The position numbers and the translations under genes are program-made. Below are positions 22,580 through 36,020 of a DNA stretch of 64,000 nucleotides, in pieces. Each line of letters begins with the position of its first letter. Within the stretch, counting starts at the first letter, position 1. The notes beneath the pieces were generated by a model. The model did no database searches. It was not told the origin of the DNA and worked only from the letters and a program-made list of their open reading frames with translations. The stretch comes from Liolophura sinensis (Eukaryota > Mollusca > Polyplacophora > Chitonida > Chitonidae). Where the stretch lies: NCBI RefSeq assembly GCF_032854445.1, contig NC_088296.1:11198706-11262705 (forward strand). The letters run 5' to 3'.

Positions 22580-23645
22580 TCTTCCGGACATAGTTCATAG
22601 TGCAACACGGTATACATTATTCCGGACATACTTCATAGTGCAACACGGTATACATTATTCCGGACATACTTCACAGCGCAGCACGGTGTACATTATTCCG
22701 GACATACTTTCCAGTGCAGTACATTATACACTATTCCGGACATACATCAGAGTGGAAAACGGTATACATTATTCCTGACTTATTTCATAGTGTAATACGG
22801 GATACAGTATTCCGGACACACTTCACAGTGCAATACGGTATACATTATTCCGGACATACCTCACAGTGAAACACGGTATACACTGTTCCCGACATACTTC
22901 ATAGTATAATGCGGTATACACTATTCCGGACATACTTCAGTGCAAAACGGTATACAATAATTGGAAACATACCCCATAGTGTAATACGGGATACATTATT
23001 CCGGACACACTTCACAATGCAATACGGTATACATTATTCCGGACATACCTCACAGTGAAACACGGTATACACTATTCCCGACATACTTCATAGTGTAATA
23101 CGGGATACAGTATTCCGGACACACTTCACAGTGCAATACGGTATACATTATTCCGGACATACCTCACAGTGAAACACGGTATACACTGTTTCCGACATAC
23201 TTCATAGTTTAATGCGGTATACACTATTCAGGACATACTTCACAGTGCAATACGGTATACATTATTCCGGACATACCTCACAGTGAAACACGGTATACAC
23301 TGTTTCCGACATACTTCATAGTTTAATGCGGTATACACTATTCAGGACATACTTTATAGTGTAATACGGGATACAGTATTCCGGACACACTTCACAGTGC
23401 AATACGGTATACATTATTCCGGACATACCTCACAGTGAAACACGGTATACACTGTTCCCGACATACTTCATAGTTTAATGCGGTATACACTATTCAGGAC
23501 ATACTTCACAGTGCAATACGGTATACATTTTCCCCGACATACTTCATAGTGTAATACGGTATATACTATTCTGGACATAGTTCACAGTGCGATGCGATAT
23601 ACATTATTCCGGACATAGCTCATAGTGCAATACGGTTAATATTAC
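22580..23645. repeat. 38-bp satellite array with higher-order structure, about 28 monomers
   Basis: Monomers start TTCCGGACATACTTCACAGT and end GCAATACGGTATACATTA. They sit at 22582, 22620, 22658, 22696 and so on, an exact 38-bp step. Four monomer types recur in order: A (GGACACACTTCACAG), B (CCTCACAGTGAAACACGG), C (TTCATAGTTTAATGCGG) and D (GTGTAATACGGGATACAG). The monomer shares GGACAT...TCACAG..CA...CGGTATA.ATTA with the adjoining 36-bp array. From 23645 to about 23790 units decay. Confidence 0.97.
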
Positions 23646-25138
23646 CATGGACATACAATACTTCACAGTTCAGTAATGAGGTCATTACCACGGAAATATT
23701 TCACAGCGCAATACGTTAAATATAACCATTAATATAGTTCATAGTGTACTCCGGTTTATGTTACAATAGACAACTTCACAGCTTAGTCAGGAACGTTTCA
23801 TCAAGTTTTTAACAGTTTCCTGAAATCAGTTCATCCAGATGAGAGCGTTCACCATTATATTGTTGTTCTACAATTTACAACTAGTCAATACTTATATCTA
23901 TAAAAGAAAACAAAACAATATCGCGTCTCACAAAAATATTAATATAAACCAAACCATTTGATAAGTGCAAAAAAAAACTGCCAATAAAAATCGAGTTAAA
24001 TCAAGCGTAATCGAATTGAAAATACTTTATTCCATGTTGCTTTCAAGAGGAAATGACAAGTTTATCAAATTAGTAAGGATAAACTGCATGCACATTAACC
24101 CTGACATGCCGGTTGGCTTTGTACTGTATATTCGTGCCATTTGTCAACGACTTACTCAACCGTCTAAAACACCGTAGGAAAACTCCTACAAAGTTTCAAA
24201 GAACACTGACAAATGGTTTAGATGGTACAGCGTCATATATCGAGCACCCTTCGCGTGACACCAAGAGCGTGTTCGGTTGCTTCGTTGGTTTATTGGATCG
24301 AAACAATTAGCACGGTATGCTTGAAAGAGATGTCTTATGCTCCAGCAGGTGGCCTTTCCTTCAGAGCGTCTGGAAACGCGAGGCGATTGTAATATCAGAC
24401 GGTGTCGGGACCAAGAGAGGCCATTCATGTGTCCAGACAACTGACGCTATATCTGACAAGATCCGTTCGGTCCCCGCTTCCTCCGGGCCGAAGACTGACA
24501 TTTTCCTCTTAAGAGGTTCATGACTTACTCTGACCAAGAGAAAATTTCCACCCGTTATGGTGGTAAACGAACTGACAGTCCCCACTCCCCTCAACAGCCA
24601 CAATCCCATCCCTGTCCCAGGAGAAGCCCTACACAAAAGTCAGGAAATACCGCCTATCGACTTTGGATTGGCGACCCGACGTCAAATCAAATCAGCAATG
24701 TTGAAGTGATAAGGACTGAACACAATTCCCGACAATTGTGCCACATTTCACGACCACGTGTTCAAGAGCTCCGGCCAGATGTAATAATGGATGTGTAGTT
24801 GATCAAGCAGAAGGTATATTGATGGGTTTGACCAGTGCCCATCAATTTGGCCAAGCAAGCTACATGGTCAATTCTCCTAGCTGCCATCCAGAAAGAACAT
24901 CTCCATCACGGTACATGTAGACTCAACCAGATCTCCTCAAGAAATGAACTAGGACTGTGGGAGTAGAAACATATTACTGTCACTAAATCATAAACATTCA
25001 GAGGAATAATTCAGTTAAAATGTCCCACGTGATAACTGACACATGTCCATTTCAAGATGGACAGCTGCTTGCATGCCGTATATCTTCTTAGTTAAGTTAT
25101 TTATTTTCTTTTTTCTATTTTTGTTTGTTTTTGTTTCA

Positions 25139-25156
25139 TTATTATTATTATTATTT
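25139..25156. repeat. (ATT)n microsatellite
   Basis: Six ATT triplets occur. They sit next to a stretch (25170-25320) that contains GCTTCGAACTCACGAC, a reverse-oriented box-B-like sequence. An old tRNA-derived element is possible there, but I cannot delimit it. Confidence 0.7.
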
Positions 25157-28100
25157 GCATTACTACAGGCCCGCGTGAAATGGGGTGAGTAGGGATTGGG
25201 CGTTCGAGGTTATGAGCAGATGAAACTGGGCTAAACGGGTGGACAATCACCGGACCTCTTCCGGTACCCCCAAGCTTCGAACTCACGACACTGCGAAACT
25301 ACCGCTAGCCGGAACACGATGTCTTAATGGTTAAGAGTGACTCCCCAGGCGAACCCTCCAGGTGGCGTGCTAACCATTGTACAGATAAGGTATCTTCACC
25401 ATTTGACCTATAGGGAAACGAAAACATGTCGTGTTTGATGGTTTTTGAGTCCCTAGAGCTTTTTTTATTATCTCATCTCGTTTTTGAGACAAAGAAGACA
25501 TACATGTACCTCAATACATGCACACCTCCGACGTACCTTTATAAAATTTCCTCGAACCTGTTCCATTAAATATTTGAATTCTAAGTTGAATGTCATGAAA
25601 GCATTCTGATCGGCCACTCATGGTGTTCAATGTTTATGTTTGAAAGCCTGAGAGGCAAAACTCAAGGTAATAGCAATACCGCACGTTCCCAATATAAAAC
25701 TTTTATTCGCCTACCCTCGCGGGGTGTCCCGGGTGAAAACAACAGGACTTAAAAATCCTAGGCGAAAGTGGCGTAACGGTGACTATCTTAAAGCTTTATC
25801 TCCCTTGTGGGTCCCTTGAAAGTAATGGGTCCTTTTCATTATGTTTCATTATATAGTGTCCTCCATGGGGGTATTGTCCCCTGGTGATGATATTATTAAA
25901 TATTTACATATATTTTAAAACATTGTATGATATTGTACAAAAGCTATATTTATTAATTTTTTTTAATATAGTTTCCTGTCAATATATTAAAACTGTCAAT
26001 GTGGTGTTACACTTAATCATTTCATTCATTCATCCGAGTTTTAATTTGTTTTTTAATTTTCACACAATTTTCATATAAACCTTCAGTAGATTGAAATGTT
26101 TTCTCCGTCGATGACTTTGTAGAAAGCCCAGATTTGCGAGATATCCTAATCTACCTATAGTCTAGACCGTATCCATCATGGGTAAACCTTTAAGATAAAC
26201 AGGGTGGAATTAAACATGTGGCGAAGAAAGCGGGGTCATTTTGGTTGGAAATCGTTAAGTCAGGTGGGTTGACTTGCATATTTTTCAACACGTCTGTTTC
26301 ACTTTGCATATTCTTGAAATCATTCACGTCATTCAAATAAAGCGGATTAAAAGAAATATGACGCCTATTCTGCTGAATTAGACACCGTTTGGTCACGTGG
26401 CAATAGGAGCAAGATAAATCTAACCACGGAATCTGAGATAAAGAATGTAATAAATATTCTCTCAAATAGCTGTAATATGATAGATTAATGCTGACAGCGA
26501 TGTTATATCCCCAAAGTTTTAAAATGGCTGGCTGGAGCTCATTGTATTCAATTGCTCGCGTTTTGACACAGTTTTAAACTACAGACATGCTGATCTCGAT
26601 ATCAAATCGGACGTAACCTGGGCTACATGCATTCATAAATCACAGTAATTCCATATCTGTAAATAATAAACAGCCTTGAGTCATGTGATGTGTAAATTTT
26701 GAAAATAAAGTTATAAAAATACTGAAAGTACGCGGAATAACTCTTGGTATGCCGTTACATGTACTCGTAGGATGAGAAGAGTGCCATCATTCCAGGTATC
26801 CCCATTTGATTCGCATGGACTCTTGTTTCGAATTCCGCCCTGTAGTTCATTTCTGAAACCGAGCGGAAGAACGAAATAGTGCGCGTCTTCCGGGAGTAGT
26901 AATTAATCAATCGTTGCAAAACTAATCAGCGAAATGCTGCTGGCCTCGTGTTGCAGTTCCGATCGTAATGACCGTTACATCTTGAGTAATACTGCGGGTA
27001 ATGCAATTGGAAGGCCGGCAACTGCCTCACTTAACGCCATCCCAAGCCATTCTCTTTAGGGAGGGATGCTTAACTAAGATCCCCAGGTATCTTTGCTCGC
27101 GCAGAAGAAGGTCTTATTCTACTCATGAAGTTTACGGTAAAAAGGAATCATTAATGATATGGTGAGAATTTAATCCTCACAACGTGATCAGGATTGTGGG
27201 GTTTGTGGAGCATATGTTTCAAACGAGATCAGTGTGACACCCACATGTTTTGTTATGGTGACTGTGTTATAGAGATGTAATAAACCTTGAACCGTCTAAA
27301 TGTAGAACAGCATTGCTCAGTCCATATTCCATATCCAAGCATTTGTCTGGCTTCTGGATTGCATAGTGCAGTGGTGTCAATGCTTTCCAGCTGACACATT
27401 GATACATTTCGCTGTGTGACACACCAAAATCTACCTATTAGAATCAAATACGTCCTAGCTGACACACGTGGAGGGTTTTCTACATGAACTGGCATCTAGC
27501 TTTGGTCAAAGTTCCCCCAAGCCTTTACTTCCCTCAACCCGCTAACCAATCCAGACGATCTTAACTTTGCCTGTTTCCACAGTGCTAGTTGGTCGTCCCT
27601 AGCACAATCTAGAATCCGCTTAAGGCAAACTGTAACAGAGATCCCGGTCACTACCTGTGGATTTTCCTCGAAAACACCTTAAGCAGCTTGGAAGAAAAGT
27701 TTGTGTCCTGGAAAACAGAAATGGGATTTGCCAGTGGGTGTTTTCAGTCGTGGACGCAGAAAAAAATGCTTGTGTCTAGAAGGTTTTTCTGCTCACAATT
27801 CTCCAGTCTGAAATTTAGATTAATACTCTAATACCCTGTAACTAACGCCGTGGTATCGCCCAGTAACCGTGTGTTTCCAAAAAGTCATATATCCTTTTTT
27901 CTCAGTACATGTAACATTTTGTAAATAATTATATTTAAGGCCCTTGTTTTATAAAATCTTGAATCTAGTTCTTTTGGGGTAAATTTTTAATTCAATATTT
28001 TTGTACATTTCACGGTATTTCGTTGAATTAATTCAATAACTTCTTTCACAGAGGCGTTTAGCAATGATCACTCATTGATTCTTTAAAGATTTGTGATTTA

Positions 28101-31100
28101 GAAATAAAGGGCATTTGAAACGTTAAAGGTTAAACAGATATCGGAGACCAAGTGACAGAAGACATGATCAAACGGACAGTTGTTATGCCACCATAAAGCT
28201 ATGCTGAAAAACCAGGAAGATGCTTCTGAGGCAATGAAAACTGGCGGAAGCGCAGTAAGAATTTCTACTACATGCAAATAATATAGCATCAATTTTCTCT
28301 GCCGTATAAACGGAATTTCTATGAGCATAGAAACCTTGGGCGAACTTTGATTATAATAAGAATCGACGTAGCTGTCCTACGTTCTGATCAGCAGACAGGA
28401 AGAATTTTAGTTATGGCATAGTAAGGGTGACATTTACGCAATACAATGCTTAACGAAAACGTCTTATTGTCTCTATTCAAAAAGCAACGACGCAGACACA
28501 TCTCCACTCTAGGATAAAAATGCGCGCCTTGTTGAACATCTCTACTGACTGAAAACGATCCACAGTCTTATGAAGGCGCTGTGGGACCGTCAACTAAGAC
28601 GTTGTGCTTATGTCGACACGACCTAGCTCACCCTGATATAACTGTGCAACACCACTGAGTTAATATAATGCAGTGTTATGGGCGCTTGTTCGTTGGCGCA
28701 GTGAGATCAATGGAAAGGTCTGCGCAAGGATTCCTAGTACATGTTCAGCGATTACAGTGTATGTATAGCTGAACGTTTACATTTGAGAATGTAAGACGAT
28801 TGTGTTTTTTAAATTGTGTGTATTAAATCACCATATTCCTAAAGCAAATAGGCCTACTGCAGCATGCATAACGGAGGACTACAAATACATGCTGTAGGAG
28901 TCAATGTTACAATAGAGGTTGACCTCTTGATTCACGAGCGGTGAAAGTCTACCAAGAGAAATGTTAACTTTTGCATTACAAACTTAAACGTACACTTTTA
29001 TGTCAAGTCAGACTTTACTGAATCGGATGCAGATTCTATGCAGTTCTTCAGTAAAACGTTTTACGGGAAAATTTTAACAGTGTACAGCCCAATTAAGTCG
29101 CCTTATAACGGAATCATCAACTTCATATTATGCACAGTTTTCGGAAAACATGAAGTTCCTGGAATTCTTGGCAGTGGTATCTCCCTGGGGCTACGTCAGA
29201 GTGTGGGGCATTCGGAAATAACACACTCGGTCTCAGTGTCGAAACATTTGCTTTGACGCTGTCAGAAATGTTCTGCAAGGTACTGAAAAGCTGTTCTGTG
29301 TATACTTTATCAGACATGTTTAGTTAATTCTGTTCGTTCCACGTAATCTCCTAAAGTGCATCTCTACAAAACTGCGTCTTGGAGTAACAAGCTGCCATGG
29401 TGAGCTGATGAAGTTTTTTAAGGTTCCTCAACCTATAGATTTATCTAGGATCGTACATGTAGAACAGTTTCCAGCACGGTGCAAAACACCTGCCAATTAA
29501 ATCTGCAAATGTGCGCTGCGCACAGTTCCTCATTAGCTACGTGTTATAAAGAAACGTTTGAGTTATTAGTGGATGCTTCCGTAGAAAAAATGCTTTGATG
29601 TTTTTGGACAACACAACCTCCAAGTCTTCGTCAAAGCCAAAAAAGTAAATATGAACGGCATATTTATTTTTTTGCATGATACTGACGACGTGTTAAGAAA
29701 TTCTAGAAAAGTAACCTCTAATAAATTATATTTATTGCCAGCGTATTTGTCTACCTAATTCTGCTGAGTCCATGGTGTCAGGAATTATGTAAGATGCTAC
29801 AACTTAATAGTTTACTCGAACAGTAAGAATAAAAAATCTTAACTCAGCTAAGCTGACAAAATTCCAAATTTTACCTATTACGTGTGATCATTTACCAGTT
29901 ATGGCACTGTGGTTCCTCATCTGGCATCATTGAAAACTGATGACCGCTTCTTTCTTGTGTGTTACCGGCTTTATTTTCTATTTGTATAATTTCTTACATA
30001 CCTCTGTCTTTTGGAGCTAGTGTTAAACGTTGTTTTGGAATTGGATCTTGCGATAATCGACTTGGAACTCCCCTTACGGACTACGAATGGTATACGAATG
30101 TCGGACATGACGCTTATATTCACGCTCCATGTTATATTATTCAATATCATGTACTACTGTACGAAATTCTTCCATACGTTCAGCAAATTCGGTTACAGAA
30201 TCTAGCCATAACACATAAAACGGCAAACCTCATTGCAAGGTGTTTTATTTTAAGAGGAGTGAATTAGAGTGTATTACGAGATAATATGCTTCAATTCAGT
30301 AACGCTCTTATGGTTCTTTTCATTATAAACCTAAGCATCTTTCCATTTCTTCCTCAGAACTCGCGAGAAAAAAAAATTGCCATGAGCATTTCGGGCGTCC
30401 TCTAAAACTTGGCGAGATATATCCAACAGAAAGTTAAACACCGTAAAAGATTACTAGTTCTTTTTCCTCTGTAAATCCAAATCTCTAGACCTCATCAGTT
30501 ATTAAACGGAGTTACAACACTGTACAGTAACTTATAAATTTGTGTCAACTTTAGACAACTTTCAGACACGTCTTGGCTCAGTGTCATGGAATCGGTCATG
30601 CTTACCACGGCACCTGAAAATGTAACATCATCAGTCAATTCACTGTAATGGGCTTCTCTGCCTTTAACGCTCCGTAAATACTCCTTGCATATTAAATAGT
30701 CCAAAACACTGGTAATGGACTAGCTGTTTACCTTACGAATCAAAGAGAGCTGATTAGCAGAATATCGCGTTGGACCAGTACACGATGATACAACACCAAG
30801 CCTTGAACATCTGGTTTAAAAAAATCTTTGACGTTATGCATACACAACTACTGAGATTCATTGTTTGCAGAACGGCTCGATCATAAATTTAGAAGACAAC
30901 TCATTTATCTTCGAAAGTGAAACTGCAAAAAAATTTCCACAACGTTGAAAGTGCAAGCCCTTGCTATCAGAAGTGGTGCCTCGTGTCTTGGCGATATTCC
31001 GCATTGCAACGTGATACAAAAACTGCAGCCGCAATTTGCACCAAACTCTTGTTTTCGACATCCAGGACATGTTTTTGCTACAACAAGCCGAGGTCAACGT

Positions 31101-31389
31101 GCGGACGCAATTATTGCTACAGCGTTGGTTTCAAATGTACAAAATTTTGTTCCATGGTTTGGCTAATATTGTGGTATATTGTAGATGTACATGTGTACTA
31201 AAAGGTACCATCAAGGAGTATAAACTTTTCTGCACACTCCTTACGAAGGTTTCCTCACGAAGGTTTCCTCACGGCCTTTACATTTATATTTAAAACAGGC
31301 AAGCAATGATAGATCTGCGAGATAAAACATGATTCTGCACTTATAAAAATAAACGGTTTTTTTAATCCATGTTAAAAAATTGTTCCGTA

Positions 31390-31556
31390 CGTGGGACGGG
31401 TCTGTCAACAACCGGCGGATGGTCATGGTTTTCCCCTGGGCTCTGCCCGGTTTCTTGTCACGACAACGCTAGCCATCGTCGTACAAGTGAAATATTCTTG
31501 AGTACGGCGTAAAACACCAATCGAATAAATAAATAAGTAAATAAATAAATAAATAG
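31390..31556 (+). mobile_element. SINE family 1, 5'-truncated copy
   Basis: It has ACCGGCGGATGGTCATGG, GGGCTCTGCCCGGTTTCTTG, then CATCGTCGTACAAGTGAAAT and ATTCTTGAGTACGGCGTAAA, with a long AAAT/AAGT tail. The box A head is missing. Confidence 0.9.
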
Positions 31557-32578
31557 AAAAATGATGATTTTATCTATTACAAAGTACGTTTGCACTTTTT
31601 ACCAAAAGCTTAGTGATCTACGGGATGTTTTTATTAGATTCCATTGAGAACGATTGTTATAATACATAAAATCGACAATTGTCTATTTATTCATTTATTT
31701 ATTTATGTATGTATTTATTTATATTATTATTCTGGGATGTAAAATCAGTAATAAATGTGTTTATCATCCGTGCCCTACTTGCATTATACGACGTGCAAAA
31801 TGTGATACAAAATGGTCTACATCCTTCATCGGATAGTATTGCTATTTTGAAAGTTCATATATTGTGACAGCTTTCTTATTAAAACGTATGACATAAAGGC
31901 ATGGGATTTCGTTTATTGGTCTGCAGTTTTCGGACAAGAATTTTGTACGTCTTTCTTACGAGGAGTAGGCACACAGAGAATAACTGACGGATTCTTGATT
32001 ATAAATTGTGGTGAAACTCGGTGCTTCGAAGCCTTAAACTAATTACGCCATCCTAGTTTCAAGTCTGACCACTTCACCTCTCTTAAGTTGATCATTGCAA
32101 AACCCCTTTAGGTTGATCCATCGACAAGGGACCGGAAGTTTGCGGGAACGATTTCTGTTGCCGGTATCCTTAAGGGTCCCCAGGCAGGACAGACTTTGAG
32201 AGAAAACAAAATTAACCACTGAGCCGTGTTTAATTTGCGACCGATCGAAATTCACTGAAGCACCGATGAAGGGCGCAATGGTGAGGACAAGATTGTGTTT
32301 TTTATTGGCATTTTGGGAATGTTTTCGAAGTTACATACGGTTAAAGGACAGTATTTTGCGTCAGAATTTGCCCGTCAACAGCTACCGCTCAGCTAATATC
32401 GGGACACGTCCCTTTAATATTGAACGCAGAGAGATGCTCTGTGAAAATCGATGTAAGTAGAGTATATGTGGAAAGGACTACCTTACAAGATTAGACGCAT
32501 CGACTTAAGCTCAAACTACCAAGTCTACACGTTGTATTTGTGTCTGACTGTATTACTGCGTCTTTGTGGACAGATAAA

Positions 32579-32618
32579 GTGGGTGGTTGGGTGGTTGGGT
32601 GGTTGGGTGGCGGTGGTT
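32579..32618 (+). repeat. G-rich GGGTGGTT tandem repeat, potential G-quadruplex
   Basis: Four GGG runs spaced by identical five-base TGGTT loops occupy 32581-32607 and are followed by TGGCGGTGG. This meets the usual G3N1-7 x4 pattern on the plus strand. Confidence 0.85.
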
Positions 32619-34605
32619 TGTGTTATCCTACAGGAATCATTATATTAGAAACATTTTACGACTGTCAAGCGGACTTATTGACAGCCCAAGTGTCCAGTAT
32701 AATAAACGAATTGATCTGCTGCTTACACGTAGTTCGGTATTGTTTCAACTTGGTCGGTTATGAGAGGGCAATGGGAAAATGATGACAAACAGCATAACTT
32801 GGATACATATCCTGACTGTTTGACTCACTCAGTTTACAATGAAACAAACACAACTAATCCGAACGGAAAGAGTGGTCACTCAGATGACCCATTTACTGAC
32901 CGAATGAACTCCCTGCAGTACAGATTAACTTCCCAAATATCGAATAGCACAAGAGTAACTCAATCAAATGCCCATGTCGCCTTTACACAGTTGACCAACT
33001 TTAACCGACAGAATCCGCAATTAAAATCGGTACAGACTCAATGTTTTTCGTGTCCTTATAAACCTATTCTCATACTATTTTAACCATTGCTAATAAATCA
33101 GAACGTGTGTTTCTGCCAAAACTATACCTTCGTTAAAATTCGTAAAAACGCTAGCAAGTACTTATACCCAAAGGGGAATCTACCCAGTTTTCTGATTTCT
33201 CTAATCTGGTCCGTGTGCAGCATATGAAGTAAACCGTGCATTCTCGTGTAAAGCAAAGATATATTGACATATTGGCAAGAACTGTCAATGTTTCCATCGG
33301 GTGTAAATGTCTATAGAACGATTTCGAGGTGCGATATATGTTAGTATTGCCAAGTGTTACGTAATGCAAATAAATAAAAGAATACATAAATTGGGGTACT
33401 GGATGTTTTTGGAGTGTGTACATGCCAAAAGGCCCAGGTTCAGATGCAATATGAGAACGCCGAACAGAAAATAACAATGTAGCTGGCAGCAACATTAAGC
33501 AACTCTTACGCGAGATCTAATGCAGTTTATGACGGGCAAAAACCAGACCTTGTTCGGAAAGCATGACGGCTCACCCTCACCACCATATATTCATTTATTT
33601 AGTTAACAGTGAAAATTCAGCCTAAACATAGATCAAGCACTCGCTCGTATTCGTATGCATGTGAATTAACAATGAGTCGCTCAAAATTTGATTCGGATAG
33701 CATGTCCGAAATGTCGATTGTGTACCTGACAACATTGTTCACCGAGACCTGTTTCCTTTGCGTCGATAAATATTGTTAGGCATTATTTATTATTTTCTTA
33801 AATATTCCTTTGAGGGTATGCCTGTGTGGATCATGAAGGAACGAGATGCTCGATAATGGTCTTGGAACTCCCATTGACGGTTCATGAACGTGATAGTCAG
33901 GTTGGCAGAGACAGATCACAGGTGGTACGCCCCTAAACCCTTTTTGCCTTCCCTATGGACAAGACTAATTAGCTTTGTTGTCTTCATTGTATGTACTTAG
34001 GCTGTCATTTATTCCTGTCGACATGTACGCATGTCCAGACGTACAAAGATTATATGGGTATAATAAAATGATCTTCATGTAACTTTGAAAGCAAAATTGG
34101 AAATGATATGTTCATTTATTTTAAAACTCCTACACCCAAACAAAATACAAAATTATGGTGCATGAGAGCCGTGGGTATAAGGCCAACGGTTTATAGAATC
34201 TCTGGATATAATTTGGATGAATAAATACTCAGTCATAAAACTTAATAGCCTTTATATCACGTTTCACCTAATTTCACTCTAACTTCATTTAGATTTGTCT
34301 TGCTATTTTTTTTTGTTATATGTCAGCTGTGGGTATTGTATGTGAATAGATTTCTCGCTAGAACACCAGATAAGAAATGTTTGCATGTATGCTTTGGTTT
34401 TAACGTCGTAATGAACAATGTTCCAGTCATATGACGACGATGAGTCACATAGTGTGTACATATACTGCGTCTTCTTGCGGCACGGCGAGTCCAAACCGCT
34501 AAAGTATTGCCGCCACTGAAGTTTCATGCCAAAGACACCAGATATGACACCCCATCCAGACACACTATATCTACACCAGGCCAACTAATTCTGTATCCTT
34601 GCTCT

Positions 34606-34743
34606 AGCCTTTCAGTGCTGAATGCCAATCGAGGCAGGAACAAGTACTATTAAGTCTTGGTATGACCTCGACCTGGGTTTGATCCCGGGTCTCCCGACTT
34701 CGAGGTGGACGCTCTAACCGTAAGGCCAACGAAGCGGTCCCAG
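34606..34743 (-). mobile_element. tRNA-derived SINE, family 2
   Basis: In reverse orientation it shows GTTTGATCCCGGGTC (box-B region) and GGACGCTCTAACCGTAAGGC (box-A region), preceded by TGCTGAATGCCAATCGAGG. The arrangement and several motifs match 38196-38340. It differs from family 1 in body sequence. Confidence 0.7.
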
Positions 34744-35168
34744 ATAAGAAACGAAATTGTTGCGTCATAAAATATATCATTGTCTGCTCTCATTCCGGCT
34801 TTTGTACTGAAAGATAGAGTTGCTTTCTCCCTTAAGTTTGGTAATATCTAATCACCATTTCTGGTAAGAACTCTTTGCACCAATTCAAAATATAACGATC
34901 TTTTGGCTCTGCGACCAAAACCCCCTATTCTTCCTTAGCTGTGATTGATGGCGTTGTTGTAGTTGTTCTCCTACTTCTGGTTGTTAGGGAGAGTTTTCTT
35001 GGTCTTGATGGTGTGATGCATCCTGGAAATGCGCATGCGTTAAAACCTAAACCGTCACATCGGCTATTTTTTGCTTCTTTTATAGTGTGTACATGTAATG
35101 CCTGTTCAGCAAATCTGCCTAAAACCAAACTGTCTGATTCATGACAACAAAAAATGAATGCACCTTAC

Positions 35169-35280
35169 CTGACAAACAGGTCGATATTGAAGAAGACATA
35201 CTCTCCATTGTCGAACTGAAGTTCCTCCGCCTTCAGCATAATGTCCCGGACAGAGTCTGGAGAGGCGCAGAGTACGACAA
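35169..35280 (-). CDS. NPR-like receptor, internal exon 1 of 5 seen (CASPDSVRDIM ... NIDLFV)
   Basis: The exon is 112 bp, with an acceptor ending in CTACAG and a donor AG|GTAAGG. It enters with two bases of a codon and leaves with two. The reading is VVLCASPDSVRDIMLKAEEL, then QFDNGEYVFFNIDLFV. This is the family's conserved strand-helix-strand unit, in which CAS plus an IM-containing helix is followed by a YVFFNIDLF-type strand leading into the membrane-proximal subdomain. The next exon supplies T to complete an AGT serine codon, which fixes the phase. No upstream exon was found on the minus strand between here and 64000, so the preceding intron is at least 28.7 kb or an exon was missed. The exon sits alone between two very long introns. 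Confidence 0.88.
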
Positions 35281-36020
35281 CTGTAGGCATACAAACAATG
35301 GGCAAAGTTTATAATCAATAAAAACATCAACCAAAACAGCTTAAATATAAATGAGACGTTGGGAAAACAGTTTGAGCTGACGCGTATTACGTCCAGATCA
35401 CTGCGTGAAAAGTACCCTGTAAAATAGAGTTAGACAAAATAAAACGGCAATATGGCCTGTAGCATGTTCCACGATATATCTGCCCAAAAAATAAATAAAT
35501 AAAATTGCATTTAGCCACGGAAATAATATTATTACAGATATGATCAAAATACGTCATAGCCAGCAAAACAGTATATACAAATCAAAGGGGTCATTAAGGT
35601 TGGAATATTATGCAACGCTCTTCAACGTTGTTCCAAGCATGAGTAACGCCAGGAGGTGGGCAGAGTCCAACAAACGGTTCCAGCATGCACAAATCCACAC
35701 AAGCATGCAAACAAGTAGTTTGTGTGAGCATATAGAGAACATGCAATGAATAATTGAAAAGAATCAGACATACAGAAGACACAGGTGTACAGTGTGTAGT
35801 TATGTACATGTAGCATGGAGAGTAAAACCAAAGCAGGGACGACGGTATAATAAATGGCAAATGGTCACAGGTCAAAGGTCACAGGTGAAATCCGGCCCGT
35901 TAAATATTAAACTTAGACGGCCAGTATCCTCAGGGCATAGCAGAATTAGGTAAGAAATCTGTTGGTGACAGTGACAATGATAAACCTGGGTGTGGAAGCT
36001 GGTGCGCGTTCGTGTAGGAT

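Larger units (their letters stand above)
19617..35168 (-). other. 15.5-kb intron between receptor exons 1 and 2 (as seen)
   Basis: 15,552 bp. It holds the decayed GTGTGCGAT array, the 36/38-bp satellite, one truncated SINE and one family-2 SINE. From 23800 to 31389 I see nothing beyond scattered short open frames and small microsatellites. Near 31242-31273 a short GAAGGTTTCCTCAC unit is duplicated in tandem. Confidence 0.85.
9090..35280 (-). other. Partial natriuretic-peptide-receptor-like / receptor guanylate cyclase gene (five internal exons)
   Basis: Five minus-strand exons join in frame into about 221 residues that follow, in order, the second half of the extracellular ligand-binding (ANF-receptor, periplasmic-binding-like) domain of natriuretic peptide receptors. 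Landmarks in order are CASPDSVRDIM, EYVFFNIDLFV, the FHDAVILYA / RRMWNRTFEG block, IDANGDRNGDYSLLDLNP, and PPPDTPECGF. In the family this domain binds a peptide hormone outside the cell and switches an intracellular cyclase that makes cGMP. The four introns are 15,552, 4,458, 1,859 and 3,659 bp and are all repeat-laden. The N-terminal exons and the transmembrane, kinase-homology and cyclase exons are not seen, so an NPR1/NPR2-type cyclase cannot be told from a short-tailed NPR-C-type clearance receptor. Family assignment is firm; orthology is not resolved. Confidence 0.9.

Noticed and set aside
24361-24636. Possible receptor exon on the minus strand
   Set aside because: The open frame lies in the right orientation but shows no similarity to the ectodomain, and the flanking exons already join in phase without it.
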